A stretch of DNA of 64,000 nucleotides from Tenacibaculum jejuense (GCF_900198195.1 NZ_LT899436.1:2323001-2387000), one strand, 5' to 3'. Counted from the stretch's first letter, positions 52,234 to 62,007 are shown. A program made the numbers and translations. The notes: generated by a model not told the origin, from the letters alone.

Positions 52234-52525
52234 TAGATGGCAAGATTTCTGTTACTATACCATACACATTTTTCGTCCATCCGTTAAGATGTCCACGATT
52301 ATTACCTATTAGTAATCCTCGTTTTTCATTTTTACCTTTTACTAAATGCGTAAAACAATTTCCTCGTACTTTACAGAAAACTATATCACCTTCTTCACAA
52401 TTTTGCCATTGTACTGGCTTTAAAACAACGGGTTGTCTTGATTTTAAAATGGGTAACATTGAGTTTCCTGGTTCTTTAGAGATAATTGTTTCTCCATTCA
52501 ATAGCTTTTGAATTTTCCAATTCAT
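52229..52525 (-). CDS. S24/S26 peptidase-like small protein
   Basis: A 98-residue protein with GNSMLPIL (Ser-Met, catalytic Ser position), GDIVFCKV and FTHLVKGK...LLIGNNRGHLNGW. The last part resembles the His-containing strand and GD/GN turn of S26B signal peptidases; a LexA-type Lys is not evident. There is no membrane anchor or DNA-binding domain, as in phage-encoded members. Role unknown: possible damage-responsive cleavage or a stray phage gene. Confidence 0.65.
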   Translation of the reverse strand: MNWKIQKLLNGETIISKEPGNSMLPILKSRQPVVLKPVQWQNCEEGDIVFCKVRGNCFTHLVKGKNEKRGLLIGNNRGHLNGWTKNVYGIVTEILPSK

Positions 52526-52653
52526 AATTATTTGTATTTAAATTAAACATTAATTCAAAGACTATTGCTGAACGAAAAGTAAAGAACGAATAACTTTAAC
52601 CGTTTAAAATCAATGTAAAATTAGTTTATATTTTTGTAATACAAACTATTTAA

Positions 52654-53274
52654 TTGAAAAAATTGACTTTAAAAGAACGTTTTACCCAACTGTTATCACT
52701 TTATTCTCAAGATAATGAACTCATTTCTTCATTATGGAATGAGCTTGAAAAACACTACAAAGAAAAGCATCGCACCTATCATAATTTAAAGCATTTAGAG
52801 GAAATCTTCTCTTATTTTGATCGTTATAAAGATGAATTAAAAGATTCGAATTTAGTTTCTTTTTCTATCTTTTATCATGATGTAGTTTATAATATCTGGA
52901 AAAAAGATAACGAAGAAAAAAGTGCTGATTTTGCTGTAGATCGACTTCGAAAACTACTTTCAAAAGATGATTTAAACATCATTTTTAATCAAATTATAGC
53001 CACTAAAACTCATGAAGGTTCAGATAATGATACTCGTTTTTTAATCGATTTTGATTTAGCTATTTTAGGTCAATCTTCAGAAATATATCAGCAATATGCT
53101 AAACTTATTCGTAAAGAATATAAACTCGTTCCAGATATTTTATATAAAAATGGAAGAAAAAAAGTATTGCATCATTTTATAGATAAACCTTTCATTTACA
53201 AGACCAATACTTTTACTGATCGTTATGAAAAACAGGCGAAATTCAATTTAAAAACAGAATTAAACACATTATAA
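52654..53274 (+). CDS. HD-domain phosphohydrolase (COG4339)
   Basis: The 206-residue protein starts with TTG at 52654, 22 nt after a TATATTTTTG element. The metal-dependent HD motifs are RTYHNLKHLEE, FSIFYHDVVYN (HD) and LIDFDLAILG. The family is predicted to cleave phosphoester bonds; a 2',3'-cyclic phosphate or nucleotide substrate is conceivable here but unproven. It overlaps nothing and is followed after 1 nt by the WYL regulator, so they are co-transcribed. Confidence 0.85.
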   Translation: MKKLTLKERFTQLLSLYSQDNELISSLWNELEKHYKEKHRTYHNLKHLEEIFSYFDRYKDELKDSNLVSFSIFYHDVVYNIWKKDNEEKSADFAVDRLRKLLSKDDLNIIFNQIIATKTHEGSDNDTRFLIDFDLAILGQSSEIYQQYAKLIRKEYKLVPDILYKNGRKKVLHHFIDKPFIYKTNTFTDRYEKQAKFNLKTELNTL

Positions 53275-53275
53275 T

Positions 53276-54292
53276 ATGGCATCAAATAAAAATGCTCTTA
53301 TTCGATATAAAACTATAGATCAATGTTTACGAAATACCATGCGTAAATGGACTTTAAATGATCTGATTGATGCTTGTTCTGATGCTTTATATGAGTATGA
53401 AGGTAAAGATGTTTATGTAAGTAAAAGAACTGTTCAGCTCGATATTCAAATGATGCGTAGTGATAAATTGGGTTACAATGCTCCAATAGAAGTTTATCAA
53501 CGAAAATATTATCGTTATGCAGAAGAAGGTTATTCTATTATGAATATTCCTGTCACTGAAAATGATGTAAAAGTAATGAACAATGCGATTCAGGTTTTAC
53601 GTCAATTTAAAGATTTTTCTCTGTTTAGAGAAATGGATGGAGTTTTACAACGTTTAGAAGATTCTGTATACTCTTCACAAGAAAATAATCGTGCTATTAT
53701 TCATTTAGATAAAAATGAACAATTAAAAGGTTTGCAACTTATAGATCCATTATACAGTGCAATTCAAAAGAAGAAAGTTTTAGAAATCACATATAAGTCA
53801 TTTAAAGCTAGACAAGAAAATATTCTTACTGTTCATCCGCAGCTTTTAAAAGAGTTTAATAATCGATGGTTTTTAATAGTGTATCATAAAACTGATTTTA
53901 TGAATTTAGCTCTTGATCGTATTATAAAAATTGAAGAGAAAGATGAACTTGAATACATAGATAAAGCTGTTAATGGTGATGAATATTTTAAAAATGTAAT
54001 TGGCGTTACTGTTTCTAATTCTAGACCAAAACGTATCGAATTTTGGATTGAAAAACGCTTAGCTCCTTACGTAATTACCAAACCTTTTCACCATACTCAA
54101 CGTTTAATCAAAGAAACTGAAGATGGTTTCATATTTAATATTTTAGTTCAAATAAACTTTGAATTAGAACGTGTAATTTTAGGTTATGGAGAATCTATTA
54201 AAGTACTAAAACCAGAAAAATTAAGAGACAAAATTAGTAAACAATTAGGGCGAGCTTACAATAATTATAAATCGGTTAATTCGGATGATTAA
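53276..54292 (+). CDS. WYL-domain transcriptional regulator
   Basis: The 338-residue protein has an N-terminal winged helix (residues 8-75, ALIRYKTIDQCL...SKRTVQLDIQMMR), a WYL domain (about residues 165-235, with NNRWFLIVYH in place of the canonical WYL) and a C-terminal WCX extension. WYL regulators sense nucleic acid or nucleotide ligands in defence and repair loci. It is the only DNA-binding regulator encoded within the RNA-repair part and is thus the best candidate to bind the TTACGCA-N7-TGCGTAA sites. Confidence 0.9.
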   Translation: MASNKNALIRYKTIDQCLRNTMRKWTLNDLIDACSDALYEYEGKDVYVSKRTVQLDIQMMRSDKLGYNAPIEVYQRKYYRYAEEGYSIMNIPVTENDVKVMNNAIQVLRQFKDFSLFREMDGVLQRLEDSVYSSQENNRAIIHLDKNEQLKGLQLIDPLYSAIQKKKVLEITYKSFKARQENILTVHPQLLKEFNNRWFLIVYHKTDFMNLALDRIIKIEEKDELEYIDKAVNGDEYFKNVIGVTVSNSRPKRIEFWIEKRLAPYVITKPFHHTQRLIKETEDGFIFNILVQINFELERVILGYGESIKVLKPEKLRDKISKQLGRAYNNYKSVNSDD

Positions 54293-54350
54293 GCAAATTT
54301 TTTTCTCACTATTTCAATTATCAAAAATTGAATAGGTTTAAGCGCTTTTG

Positions 54351-55976
54351 TCATTCAAAAAATTCTTGTCCATTATTATCAATATAAAGTATTTTTCCGT
54401 CATGGAAAAGCTGAGCTATTTCTAGAAGTGAAATATAATCTGAAGCAGTAGAAGCTGCTTTACTTATTCGGTCATAAATACATTGTGTTGTTTCTTTACC
54501 AGATTCAACATTAAAAATTCCAACTTTTCCTGCTTTAGTGACCACATAATATCCATTATTTTCGGGTTCTATTTCATCATAGATAGCGGGTGAAATTTCT
54601 TTACCTTTTTTATTTAGAAAACCGAGTTTTTTATCCTTCCTAAAAATAAAAATCATTACATGGTCTTTTGAAGAAATAGGATTTATGTTATCATAAACTA
54701 TTTCGGTATTTGCTAATCCTCTAACTGATTTTAGCCCATACTTATCTCCTTTTTGAACAACAGCTATATCATTTACAAAACTGAGAATACGATCATAATG
54801 AATAGGTATTACTATTTCCCCTTTTGCATTTATAACTCCCCATTTTGATCCTTTTGATACAGATAAGTAACCTTTATCAAAATTATGACGATCATAACGA
54901 TATAACCGGAAACTGTACGAAGCTAGCGTTTCGATCTCATCAAAAATAAACTCTGTTTGTTTTTTACCTTTATTAGAAATCAGTCCCCATTTATTTTTGT
55001 GTTTAGCTACTAATATATCTTTATGTAAAAAATAAATCTTTTCATATTGTGCTTCCAAAATTTCTTTTCCATCTACAGAAACGATTCCCCAAAAACCATT
55101 ACTCTGGAAAAGAGCAACATCATTATAAACCCCTTCAAGATCATCGTACTTTGTTTCTATTTTTATATTTCCTTGTTTATCAATAAGTCCATATTTCCCA
55201 TTTTGTTTTACAACACCAAACCCTCCATAAAAAGAACTATTATCTTCATATTCAATTTTTCCAATTACTTTACCAGTTGTATCTATATAACCATATAGAC
55301 TATTTTCATCATCAGAAGTATTTTTCTCTACCTGAGCTAAACCATCACTAAAATCTTTTACTCTTTTATATTCAAAATCTGTTAACTGCTTTCCTTTTAT
55401 AGTAAATAATCCTTTTTTTCTTCCTTTGTATACCACATACAAATTTTCTTTCTTATATTCAATATATTCATAATCAACTGGTATAATAATCTTACCATTG
55501 AGATTAGCAATTCCTTTTTTTCCTTGTAAATCTTCAAGTTCAAAATTTCCATATCTATATATAATATCATCATATTTCAAAGGAAGAATCACTTCTCTAT
55601 TTAAATTCACTATTCCCCATACTATTTCGCCTTCATATTCTTTACTTATCTTAAATAAGTTAGTAGTAATTGATGATTTATAAAATGGATCAAAAGGAAT
55701 TATTATGTCTCCTGATGTATTTATAATTCCACGATTTCCATTAATAGTAACTATACTATATCCATTACCAAAAAGACCTGCACGATCATATTGTGGTTTA
55801 ATAATAATATTTTTGTTTCTATCACAAAAACCATATTTATCTCCTTTTCTATAGGGGATCAATTGTTCGTGTTGATTTAAAATATTGTCTCCCATCTTGA
55901 TATTTATCTCTTTTGTTTTTGTTGTACATGAAAAAGTAACAAAAAACAAGCAACTATAAATCGTATTTTTAATCAT
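54351..55976 (-). CDS. WG-repeat lipoprotein
   Basis: I start at the ATG at 55976, which gives a lipoprotein signal (MIKNTIYSCLFFVTFSC). The upstream ATG would add 23 residues before it. The rest is a chain of about ten WG beta-repeats (for example YGFCDRNKNIIIKPQYDRAG, KWGLISNKGKKQTEFIFDEI). Such proteins are usually outer-membrane-attached and of unknown function. It stands alone after the convergent WYL gene. Confidence 0.88.
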   Translation of the reverse strand: MIKNTIYSCLFFVTFSCTTKTKEINIKMGDNILNQHEQLIPYRKGDKYGFCDRNKNIIIKPQYDRAGLFGNGYSIVTINGNRGIINTSGDIIIPFDPFYKSSITTNLFKISKEYEGEIVWGIVNLNREVILPLKYDDIIYRYGNFELEDLQGKKGIANLNGKIIIPVDYEYIEYKKENLYVVYKGRKKGLFTIKGKQLTDFEYKRVKDFSDGLAQVEKNTSDDENSLYGYIDTTGKVIGKIEYEDNSSFYGGFGVVKQNGKYGLIDKQGNIKIETKYDDLEGVYNDVALFQSNGFWGIVSVDGKEILEAQYEKIYFLHKDILVAKHKNKWGLISNKGKKQTEFIFDEIETLASYSFRLYRYDRHNFDKGYLSVSKGSKWGVINAKGEIVIPIHYDRILSFVNDIAVVQKGDKYGLKSVRGLANTEIVYDNINPISSKDHVMIFIFRKDKKLGFLNKKGKEISPAIYDEIEPENNGYYVVTKAGKVGIFNVESGKETTQCIYDRISKAASTASDYISLLEIAQLFHDGKILYIDNNGQEFFE

Positions 55977-56450
55977 TATTTCTTTGTGATACAAATAATT
56001 GTTTCTTAGTAGTGAAATATACTTTTTTTTCTGATTTGTAATCAAGTATCCCTCGTTTTTTGAAAAAGTCTAATATTATATTAGCTAATCAATATTTCTA
56101 AAAATACTCATTCACTGCAACTTGTACACATTATTTTTTTAAAATTTTTAAAGTTTTTAAGGCTATAAATCACTCAAAACTTTATTGAAATCAACACTTT
56201 GTAGAGATGATATTCAATTTCCCAAGGTATAATTAATTCAAAGTATAGAATTTGAATAACTGTGAATCCATAATAATTCTTAAGCCTTAAAGGTTACATA
56301 AAAAAGTTAAATCAAAAAGGAATTACTTCTGTTTTGGTTGATATTAGTCTTCCTAAGCAATTGGTTATAAATATAAAAACAACTCAAAGTACGTAGTTTT
56401 CCGCAACAGAAATAGTACAAATAAAGAAATTAATCAATACTTTTAAATGA
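55977..56450. other. Non-coding AT-rich stretch
   Basis: No reading frame of note and no repeat recognised beyond AT-rich runs; it separates the WG gene from the light/DNA-repair operon. Confidence 0.5.
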
Positions 56451-56921
56451 TTAATTATTAAAAACCACATAAGCGTTAAGACTTGTAGCAATAGTCATCC
56501 AAACTAAATACGGTATAATTAAAATCGTATAATATTTTAACTGTTTTATATGCTTAAAAGTGATGTAACCAATCAAAAGCCACAATAAAGTGATACTTAT
56601 TAAACCTAATACGGTGTAATGTTTATTGAAAAAAAGTAAATTCCATATTACGTTTAGAAACCATTGAACAGCGTATAAAACGATCAATTTCTTGTCAAAA
56701 CTTTCATAAATGTAACTTACTTTAGTCATATAAAAAGCAAACAATAACATTATGGTTGTCCAAGCTGCACCAAAAACCCAATTCGCTGGAGTCCATGGTG
56801 CTTTATTTAAGTTTTGATACCAGTCTGTTCGTGGACCATCGTTCATTAATAAAACACCTACATAAAGTGCTAGAAAATTAACTATTAAAAAAATAATGAA
56901 TCTGATGTATGATTTTTGCAT
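56451..56921 (-). CDS. tspO: TspO/MBR-family membrane protein
   Basis: The 156-residue protein has five membrane helices and the TspO signature, with NKAPWTPANWVFGAAWTTIM at residues 37-56 (PxWxPPxxxFGxxW type). TspO binds porphyrins and takes part in light and oxygen responses. It is last in the photolyase operon, 4 nt after CIA30, a placement that fits a light-stress role. Confidence 0.93.
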   Translation of the reverse strand: MQKSYIRFIIFLIVNFLALYVGVLLMNDGPRTDWYQNLNKAPWTPANWVFGAAWTTIMLLFAFYMTKVSYIYESFDKKLIVLYAVQWFLNVIWNLLFFNKHYTVLGLISITLLWLLIGYITFKHIKQLKYYTILIIPYLVWMTIATSLNAYVVFNN

Positions 56922-56925
56922 TGAT

Positions 56926-57456
56926 TTAGTTGATTTTGATAGAATCGATTATTAGCTTAAAATCTTCATCTTTTTTATTAGCAACTAAAAAAGCAATTTC
57001 TTTAATTTCTGTATGATTAAAATTTTGTCTGCGTAATCTGTTACCTCTGAAAATTGGATACAAACTATTTAAATCAATTTCTATAGTTTCCCAATCACCA
57101 GAAGTTGTAAAATTTTGAGTATACCAGTGTCGATCTGTTGGACTTGATTTTACTCTAAATTGATATGCTTTTCCGTCTCCTTTTAAACGAAGAATAACTT
57201 TTTTTGAGTTTTCATGTAAAGCTACAACTACCGTACTTTTGACCATCGCAAAACCACCGTTATTTTCTGTAGAAACATGACCAGAAAATACGCCTTTACC
57301 ATTTTCATTTAACGCTATAGAAGAAGTTGAAATTCCTCCCATAACATCATCACTGGTTGTTTTCCAACTACTAATATCAGAAGATTGAGAAAAATCTACA
57401 ACGGTTATAGTATCTTGGAAAGCAAACAACATAATGATAAAGGCTAAATATTTCAT
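56926..57456 (-). CDS. CIA30-family protein, exported
   Basis: The 176-residue protein has a short signal peptide, then a CIA30 (complex I intermediate-associated protein 30) beta-sandwich: WKTTSDDVMGGISTS, GFAMVKS and RLKGDGKAYQFRVK. Bacterial members are often next to photolyases and sugar-binding-like; a role in complex I is not expected. Gap of 1 nt to the SDR gene. Confidence 0.88.
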   Translation of the reverse strand: MKYLAFIIMLFAFQDTITVVDFSQSSDISSWKTTSDDVMGGISTSSIALNENGKGVFSGHVSTENNGGFAMVKSTVVVALHENSKKVILRLKGDGKAYQFRVKSSPTDRHWYTQNFTTSGDWETIEIDLNSLYPIFRGNRLRRQNFNHTEIKEIAFLVANKKDEDFKLIIDSIKIN

Positions 57457-57457
57457 A

Positions 57458-58138
57458 TTATAATTTTAAACTGACTATTCCTGCATCGATAGGGAAAACT
57501 TGACCAGAAATTGCAGAAGCATGATCTGATAACAAATAATTTGCTAAGCTTGCTACTTCTTCTGCTTTTAAGAATTTCTTTAGCGGATGTCTCATTTCCA
57601 TATTTTCACGCTGTTTATCATTACGTAATAACTTTTCTGCTAAAGATGTATCTGTTACAGTTGGAGCAATACAATTAAATCTAACTTTAGTAGCAAATTC
57701 ACCGGCTAAAGATTTTGTTAAACCTTCAACAGCAGATTTACTAGCTGCAACACTTGCATGGAAAGGCATTCCTAATTTGGTAGCAACAGTACTAAATAAA
57801 ACTACGCTTCCGTTATTATTTTTAAGTGAGTTAATATACTTTTGAATCACTTTAACAGCTCCAATTACATTGATTTCAAAATCACTTCTAAAATCATCTA
57901 ACTTTAGTCTTCCTATCGGTTTTAAGTTAATGCTTCCCGGGCAAAAAACCAAACCATTTATGTCTTCAGAAAGTTCAGGTAATTCGTCTTCTAAAATATC
58001 AATTGAATAGTGTGTTACATTTGCATGACTTGCAACTTCTGTTCTACTAAAATTAATTACTTTATGTGTTTCTTGTAAAGAAGTTACTATTGCATTACCA
58101 ATTCCTTTACTTCCTCCTACAACTAAAATTGTTTTCAT
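57458..58138 (-). CDS. Short-chain dehydrogenase-like protein lacking the catalytic Tyr
   Basis: The 226-residue protein has a Rossmann glycine motif VVGGSKGIGNAI, NVIGAVKVIQ and an active-site Ser in LFSTVATKLG. The usual YxxxK reads VAASK, so the catalytic tyrosine is replaced by valine, and ordinary dehydrogenase activity is doubtful. The C-terminus IDAGIVSLKL is typical of the family. SDRs of this kind accompany photolyase clusters in many marine bacteria. Confidence 0.85.
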   Translation of the reverse strand: MKTILVVGGSKGIGNAIVTSLQETHKVINFSRTEVASHANVTHYSIDILEDELPELSEDINGLVFCPGSINLKPIGRLKLDDFRSDFEINVIGAVKVIQKYINSLKNNNGSVVLFSTVATKLGMPFHASVAASKSAVEGLTKSLAGEFATKVRFNCIAPTVTDTSLAEKLLRNDKQRENMEMRHPLKKFLKAEEVASLANYLLSDHASAISGQVFPIDAGIVSLKL

Positions 58139-58174
58139 TTCTATTATTTTTTATGCAATGAACTCAGTTCATTG

Positions 58175-58441
58175 TTATCTTTTAGATACTTTATTATTTG
58201 ATATATTTCTTTGTCTTGTACATTTAAACCTTCCTTTATCAAAAGGCCTTTTTGCTTGATGTTTAGTAGCTCTACCCTGCACTCTTTTTCTCCACATTCT
58301 AAAGCTAGAAGGCTTCATTTCTCTTCGCATTAAATCTATTACTTCTTGTTCTTTTAATCCGAATTGAAATTGAATAGCATCGAAAGTTGTACGATCTTCC
58401 CAAGCCATTTCTATAATTCTATCAATTTGTCTATCCGTCAT
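58175..58441 (-). CDS. TIGR03643/DUF2805 family protein
   Basis: The 88-residue basic protein begins MTDRQIDRIIEMAWEDRTTF and contains FGLKEQEVIDLMRREMKPSS and WRKRV, the family signature. A helix-turn-helix-like fold is likely, so DNA binding is possible. The family is nearly always beside photolyase or cryptochrome genes. Overlaps the upstream gene by 11 nt. Confidence 0.88.
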   Translation of the reverse strand: MTDRQIDRIIEMAWEDRTTFDAIQFQFGLKEQEVIDLMRREMKPSSFRMWRKRVQGRATKHQAKRPFDKGRFKCTRQRNISNNKVSKR

Positions 58442-58856
58442 AATAATCTAGATTTAAATATTCATTTTTATAATCAATCATTTTTGAAATGAATTTCTTA
58501 TTCTCTGAATAATTCTTGTTTTTAAAAAATTTTATAAAACTTCCCTCCGCGTGAATACTGAAAAACGAGGAATTGTATATTACTAATTTGTAATAAGGAA
58601 TACACCAAGAAAAACGTTCTAATCTGTTCGTGAAATGAACTAAAATTCCTTTCGGACGCATTTCTATGTTTCCATAATTTAATTCAGAAAACTGAACTTT
58701 ATCTGATTTTAATTTTTGACTTACTTCAGCAATCATAAAACGACCAGAACCTACTCCATTCAGTTTAACTTTATTTAGTAAAGAGAATGGCTTTCCTAGT
58801 AATTCTCTACTATGCACTAAAAAGTCTTCATTTGTATATGTAGTATTAAATATCAT
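58431..58856 (-). CDS. Hypothetical protein in the photolyase operon
   Basis: A 141-residue soluble protein (MIFNTTYTNEDFLVHSRELL) with mixed beta strands. Its ATG overlaps the photolyase stop by 1 nt, and its end overlaps the TIGR03643 gene. Family not recognised. Confidence 0.65.
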   Translation of the reverse strand: MIFNTTYTNEDFLVHSRELLGKPFSLLNKVKLNGVGSGRFMIAEVSQKLKSDKVQFSELNYGNIEMRPKGILVHFTNRLERFSWCIPYYKLVIYNSSFFSIHAEGSFIKFFKNKNYSENKKFISKMIDYKNEYLNLDYYDG

Positions 58857-60346
58857 TATTCATCTCTTAACATTCTACTTCTATTTGTAATCGTATGCTT
58901 ACGTAAAATTCGTAAGCTTTCTCTTTTTACATCTCCATCTTTCAACATATTCCATAAGATATCACTGGCTTTTTTTCTATTTTCTTTGATATCTACTATC
59001 GGATTTGGATAATCTTTACCTAGAACACAGTTATTAAATTGTTGATCTAAATGTGTCATTAAGTAAGGCTCATGAATAAATGGAGTTGGTAAATGTGCTA
59101 ATTCCGGAACCCATTTTTTAATAAAAATTGCATCTGGATCGTGATCGTGACTATTTTTCACAGGATTATAAATTCTTAGATTATTAATTCCTGTTTCTCC
59201 TGCTTGCATTTGCAGTTGAGGAAAATGAATTCCAGGCTCAAAATCTAGAAACTGACGTGATAAATGATGAGTTGCTTCTTGCCAAGGCTGCCATAAAATG
59301 TGTGTAAAAAAAGACACTAACATGGCACGCATTCTGAAATTGATAAATCCTGTTTTATTTAAACAACGCATAGAAGCATCAACTAAAGGGAAACCTGTAT
59401 TTCCTTCTTCCCAAGCCGTTTTGTAAGATTCTGAAATTGATTTTTTCAGCTTGTGAAAACCTTTATTTATACTAGCATTTTCCATCGTACATTCCATTTC
59501 AAACTTTTGAATGAAATGTGCTTGCCAACGTAAGCGAGAAATAAACGCTCCTAAATGACGCTTATGTTCCGATTCTTCTTTTACTACTTTTGCCTTTTGA
59601 AACACTTCTCGTATCGATACATTTCCCCAAGCTATGTAAGGAGAAAGTCTACTGCAACTACTTCTCGAAGCTTCTGGTTTTGATATATGATACATGTAAT
59701 TTTCGTGACGTTTTTCAAAAAACGTATTTGCATATTTCCATGCAATAGTTCTTCCGCCCTGCTGAAAATCAGAAGTATCTCCAGTTACTAAATCCGTAGT
59801 ATGAAAATAATCTGAGATTCTATTAATTTCTGAAATACTAACAAAGTCTTCTTTATCTGCATCAAAAGGTAAAATATCTTGATACATATAACTTTCCCAT
59901 TTATCAAACCAATCTTCTCGATTTAATAAACCTCTTAAAACTCCGTTATTTATATTCTCTTTCCATTCAATGGAATTATTTCTACAATAACGTGCAAATT
60001 CTTTATCTCTATTGAAAGTGACTAATAATCCTGTTTCTTGATGTGAAAAAACATCTGTGACATTATAATGATTCAAAAGCTGATTAAAAACAGCAAAAAT
60101 TTCACCATTAACAGCTAAAATTTTAGTGTTATATTCTTTCAATTCAGTGTTCATGTCAACCAATGATTGTTTTATAAAATCCCAATGACGTTGACTGTAG
60201 TGGTCGTCATTTATCAATAAGTTTTCAAAAACAAATAATAATAAAATTCTTTTTCCTGAGTTTAGCGCATTTGTTATCGCCTCATTGTCATGCAATCTCA
60301 AATCTCTCTTTAACCAAACTACTGCTATATCTTCTCTTTTCTTCAT
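58856..60346 (-). CDS. Class I deoxyribodipyrimidine photolyase/cryptochrome
   Basis: In this 496-residue protein the N-terminal photolyase alpha/beta domain (VWLKRDLRLHDNEAI) binds an antenna cofactor. The C-terminal FAD domain has SRLSPYIAWGNVSI, RLRWQAHFIQKFE, FPLVDASMRCLNKTGFINFR and the AGETGINNLRIYNP block. It probably repairs UV-induced pyrimidine dimers using blue light, though the subgroup could also be a cryptochrome. The DNA-binding and tryptophan positions look intact. A REP-like repeat lies before it. Confidence 0.9.
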   Translation of the reverse strand: MKKREDIAVVWLKRDLRLHDNEAITNALNSGKRILLLFVFENLLINDDHYSQRHWDFIKQSLVDMNTELKEYNTKILAVNGEIFAVFNQLLNHYNVTDVFSHQETGLLVTFNRDKEFARYCRNNSIEWKENINNGVLRGLLNREDWFDKWESYMYQDILPFDADKEDFVSISEINRISDYFHTTDLVTGDTSDFQQGGRTIAWKYANTFFEKRHENYMYHISKPEASRSSCSRLSPYIAWGNVSIREVFQKAKVVKEESEHKRHLGAFISRLRWQAHFIQKFEMECTMENASINKGFHKLKKSISESYKTAWEEGNTGFPLVDASMRCLNKTGFINFRMRAMLVSFFTHILWQPWQEATHHLSRQFLDFEPGIHFPQLQMQAGETGINNLRIYNPVKNSHDHDPDAIFIKKWVPELAHLPTPFIHEPYLMTHLDQQFNNCVLGKDYPNPIVDIKENRKKASDILWNMLKDGDVKRESLRILRKHTITNRSRMLRDE

Positions 60347-60399
60347 ATTTTCAAATTTTCGTTTTCTGAATATTTGAATATAATGGGATCACACAAACC

Positions 60400-60464
60400 T
60401 AACATCATTCCGAATTTATTTCGGAATCTATGAATACGAACCTGAAACAAGTTCTGATCGATGT
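60400..60464. repeat. REP-like element
   Basis: ACATCATTCCGAATTTATTT, GGAAT, then CCTGAAACAAGTTC and GATGTT; same family as 46551-46662. Confidence 0.6.
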
Positions 60465-60504
60465 TATTAATTTTATGAAAAGCCATTATTATCATATATA
60501 CTTA

Positions 60505-62007
60505 CTATAATAAGTTCAGTTGAAATTCTTTTTTATTATCTAGGTTATCAAGGAAATGTTCTGCATTAGAAAAATGCTCTTCTCTTTTCTCAACTCCCAT
60601 TTTATCTAAATTTCGAATTAGCATATTCAAACGTGGATTTTTTGATAAAAACTCTCTGTTGGTATGCATAAATCTCCAGAATAATCCGTCCCAAATCTTT
60701 TGCCATTCACCATTTGAGTAATCACTCATTTTTTTAATGTAATTACTACTACTTATATATGGTTTAGTAGACATTAATCCTCCGTCAGCAAATAAGCTCA
60801 TCCCGTAAACATTCGGCACCATTACCCAGTCGTAAGCATCGATAAACAGCTCCATAAACCAACGATATACTTCATCTGGATCAAACTCACACAACAACAT
60901 AAAATTCCCTAAAATCATTAAGCGTTCAATATGATGTGCATATCCTGTTTTTAAGATCTTTTTAATTGTAGTATCTATTGGTAAAATTCCCGTAGTTCCT
61001 TCATAAAAAGAAGCTGGTATTTTTCTAGAATGGTTCCAGAAATTCTTTGTTCGTTCTTCTGTACCTTTCACTTCATAAATTCCACGTATAAACTCACGCC
61101 AACCTAATATTTGACGGACAAAACCTTCTAAAGAATTAATCGGAATTTCATGTTGAGCAGCATAATCAATTGCCTTTTTAATTACTTCTAAAGGAGATAA
61201 CAATCCAACATTAATTAATGGTGATAAAATACTATGATTCAAGAAATGTTTGTCTTTCACAATAGCATCTTCATAAATTCCGAATTCATGGAAACGAACT
61301 TCAAAAAACTGTTCTAACCAATTTTCTGACTCTTCATAAGTTAAAGGATATAATTGTTGCTTATCAATTTCCCCTAAAGTGTCAGAGAAATTTTCTTCAA
61401 TATATTTCTTGGCTTCTAGATAATATTTGTTAGCATCAGGAAATGTAATTTGTGGTGGTGTTTTACCTTTTGGATATTTCTTTCTATTATCCGTATCAAA
61501 AGTCCACTTTCCTCCTACTGGTTGTTCATTTGTGATTAAAATATTTCTACCTAAACGTTCCTTTTTATAGAAAGAAGTTTGGAAAAATTTCTTTTTAGAA
61601 GCTTTAAAAAAAGTAGTTAATTCATCTTTAGTATTAATAAATAACGAATTGTCTATTTCAATTAATTCTATCTCATTTTCAAATTCATGAATTCTCTTTT
61701 CTAGCCAATTATCCGTAGGATTAATAAAATAAAGTTGTTTGTATCCTTTTTCTATCAATTGTGGCAGTAAATTTCTAATATCTGAAATTTCAGTTGTACT
61801 TTCTACATAAGTAACTTGATATCCTTTTTCATTTAAAAAGTCTTTATAAAACTGCATTGTAGCTCTGTGAAAAGCTAATTTTTGCTTGTGAAAAGCATAT
61901 TGTTTGAAGAATAAATATTCCTCAACTAAATACACCTCATTTTCTTTTGAAATATGCGTTGTACTTTTAAATAACTGATGCGGAAAAATAATACTTACTG
62001 CTTTCAT
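60505..62007 (-). CDS. Photolyase-related protein (DPRP family) lacking Fe-S cysteines
   Basis: I start at the ATG at 62007 ([17 protein letters not shown]), which overlaps the DASH stop as TAATG. The protein matches the deoxyribodipyrimidine photolyase-related (FeS-BCP, PhrB-like) family: GWREFIRGIY, MILGNFMLLCEFDPDEVYRW and FADGGLMSTKPYISSSNYI. In PhrB the next stretch carries Cys ligands for a 4Fe-4S cluster; here it reads KMSDYSNGEWQK with none. It may repair (6-4) lesions without the cluster or act as a light sensor. Confidence 0.88.
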   Translation of the reverse strand: MKAVSIIFPHQLFKSTTHISKENEVYLVEEYLFFKQYAFHKQKLAFHRATMQFYKDFLNEKGYQVTYVESTTEISDIRNLLPQLIEKGYKQLYFINPTDNWLEKRIHEFENEIELIEIDNSLFINTKDELTTFFKASKKKFFQTSFYKKERLGRNILITNEQPVGGKWTFDTDNRKKYPKGKTPPQITFPDANKYYLEAKKYIEENFSDTLGEIDKQQLYPLTYEESENWLEQFFEVRFHEFGIYEDAIVKDKHFLNHSILSPLINVGLLSPLEVIKKAIDYAAQHEIPINSLEGFVRQILGWREFIRGIYEVKGTEERTKNFWNHSRKIPASFYEGTTGILPIDTTIKKILKTGYAHHIERLMILGNFMLLCEFDPDEVYRWFMELFIDAYDWVMVPNVYGMSLFADGGLMSTKPYISSSNYIKKMSDYSNGEWQKIWDGLFWRFMHTNREFLSKNPRLNMLIRNLDKMGVEKREEHFSNAEHFLDNLDNKKEFQLNLL

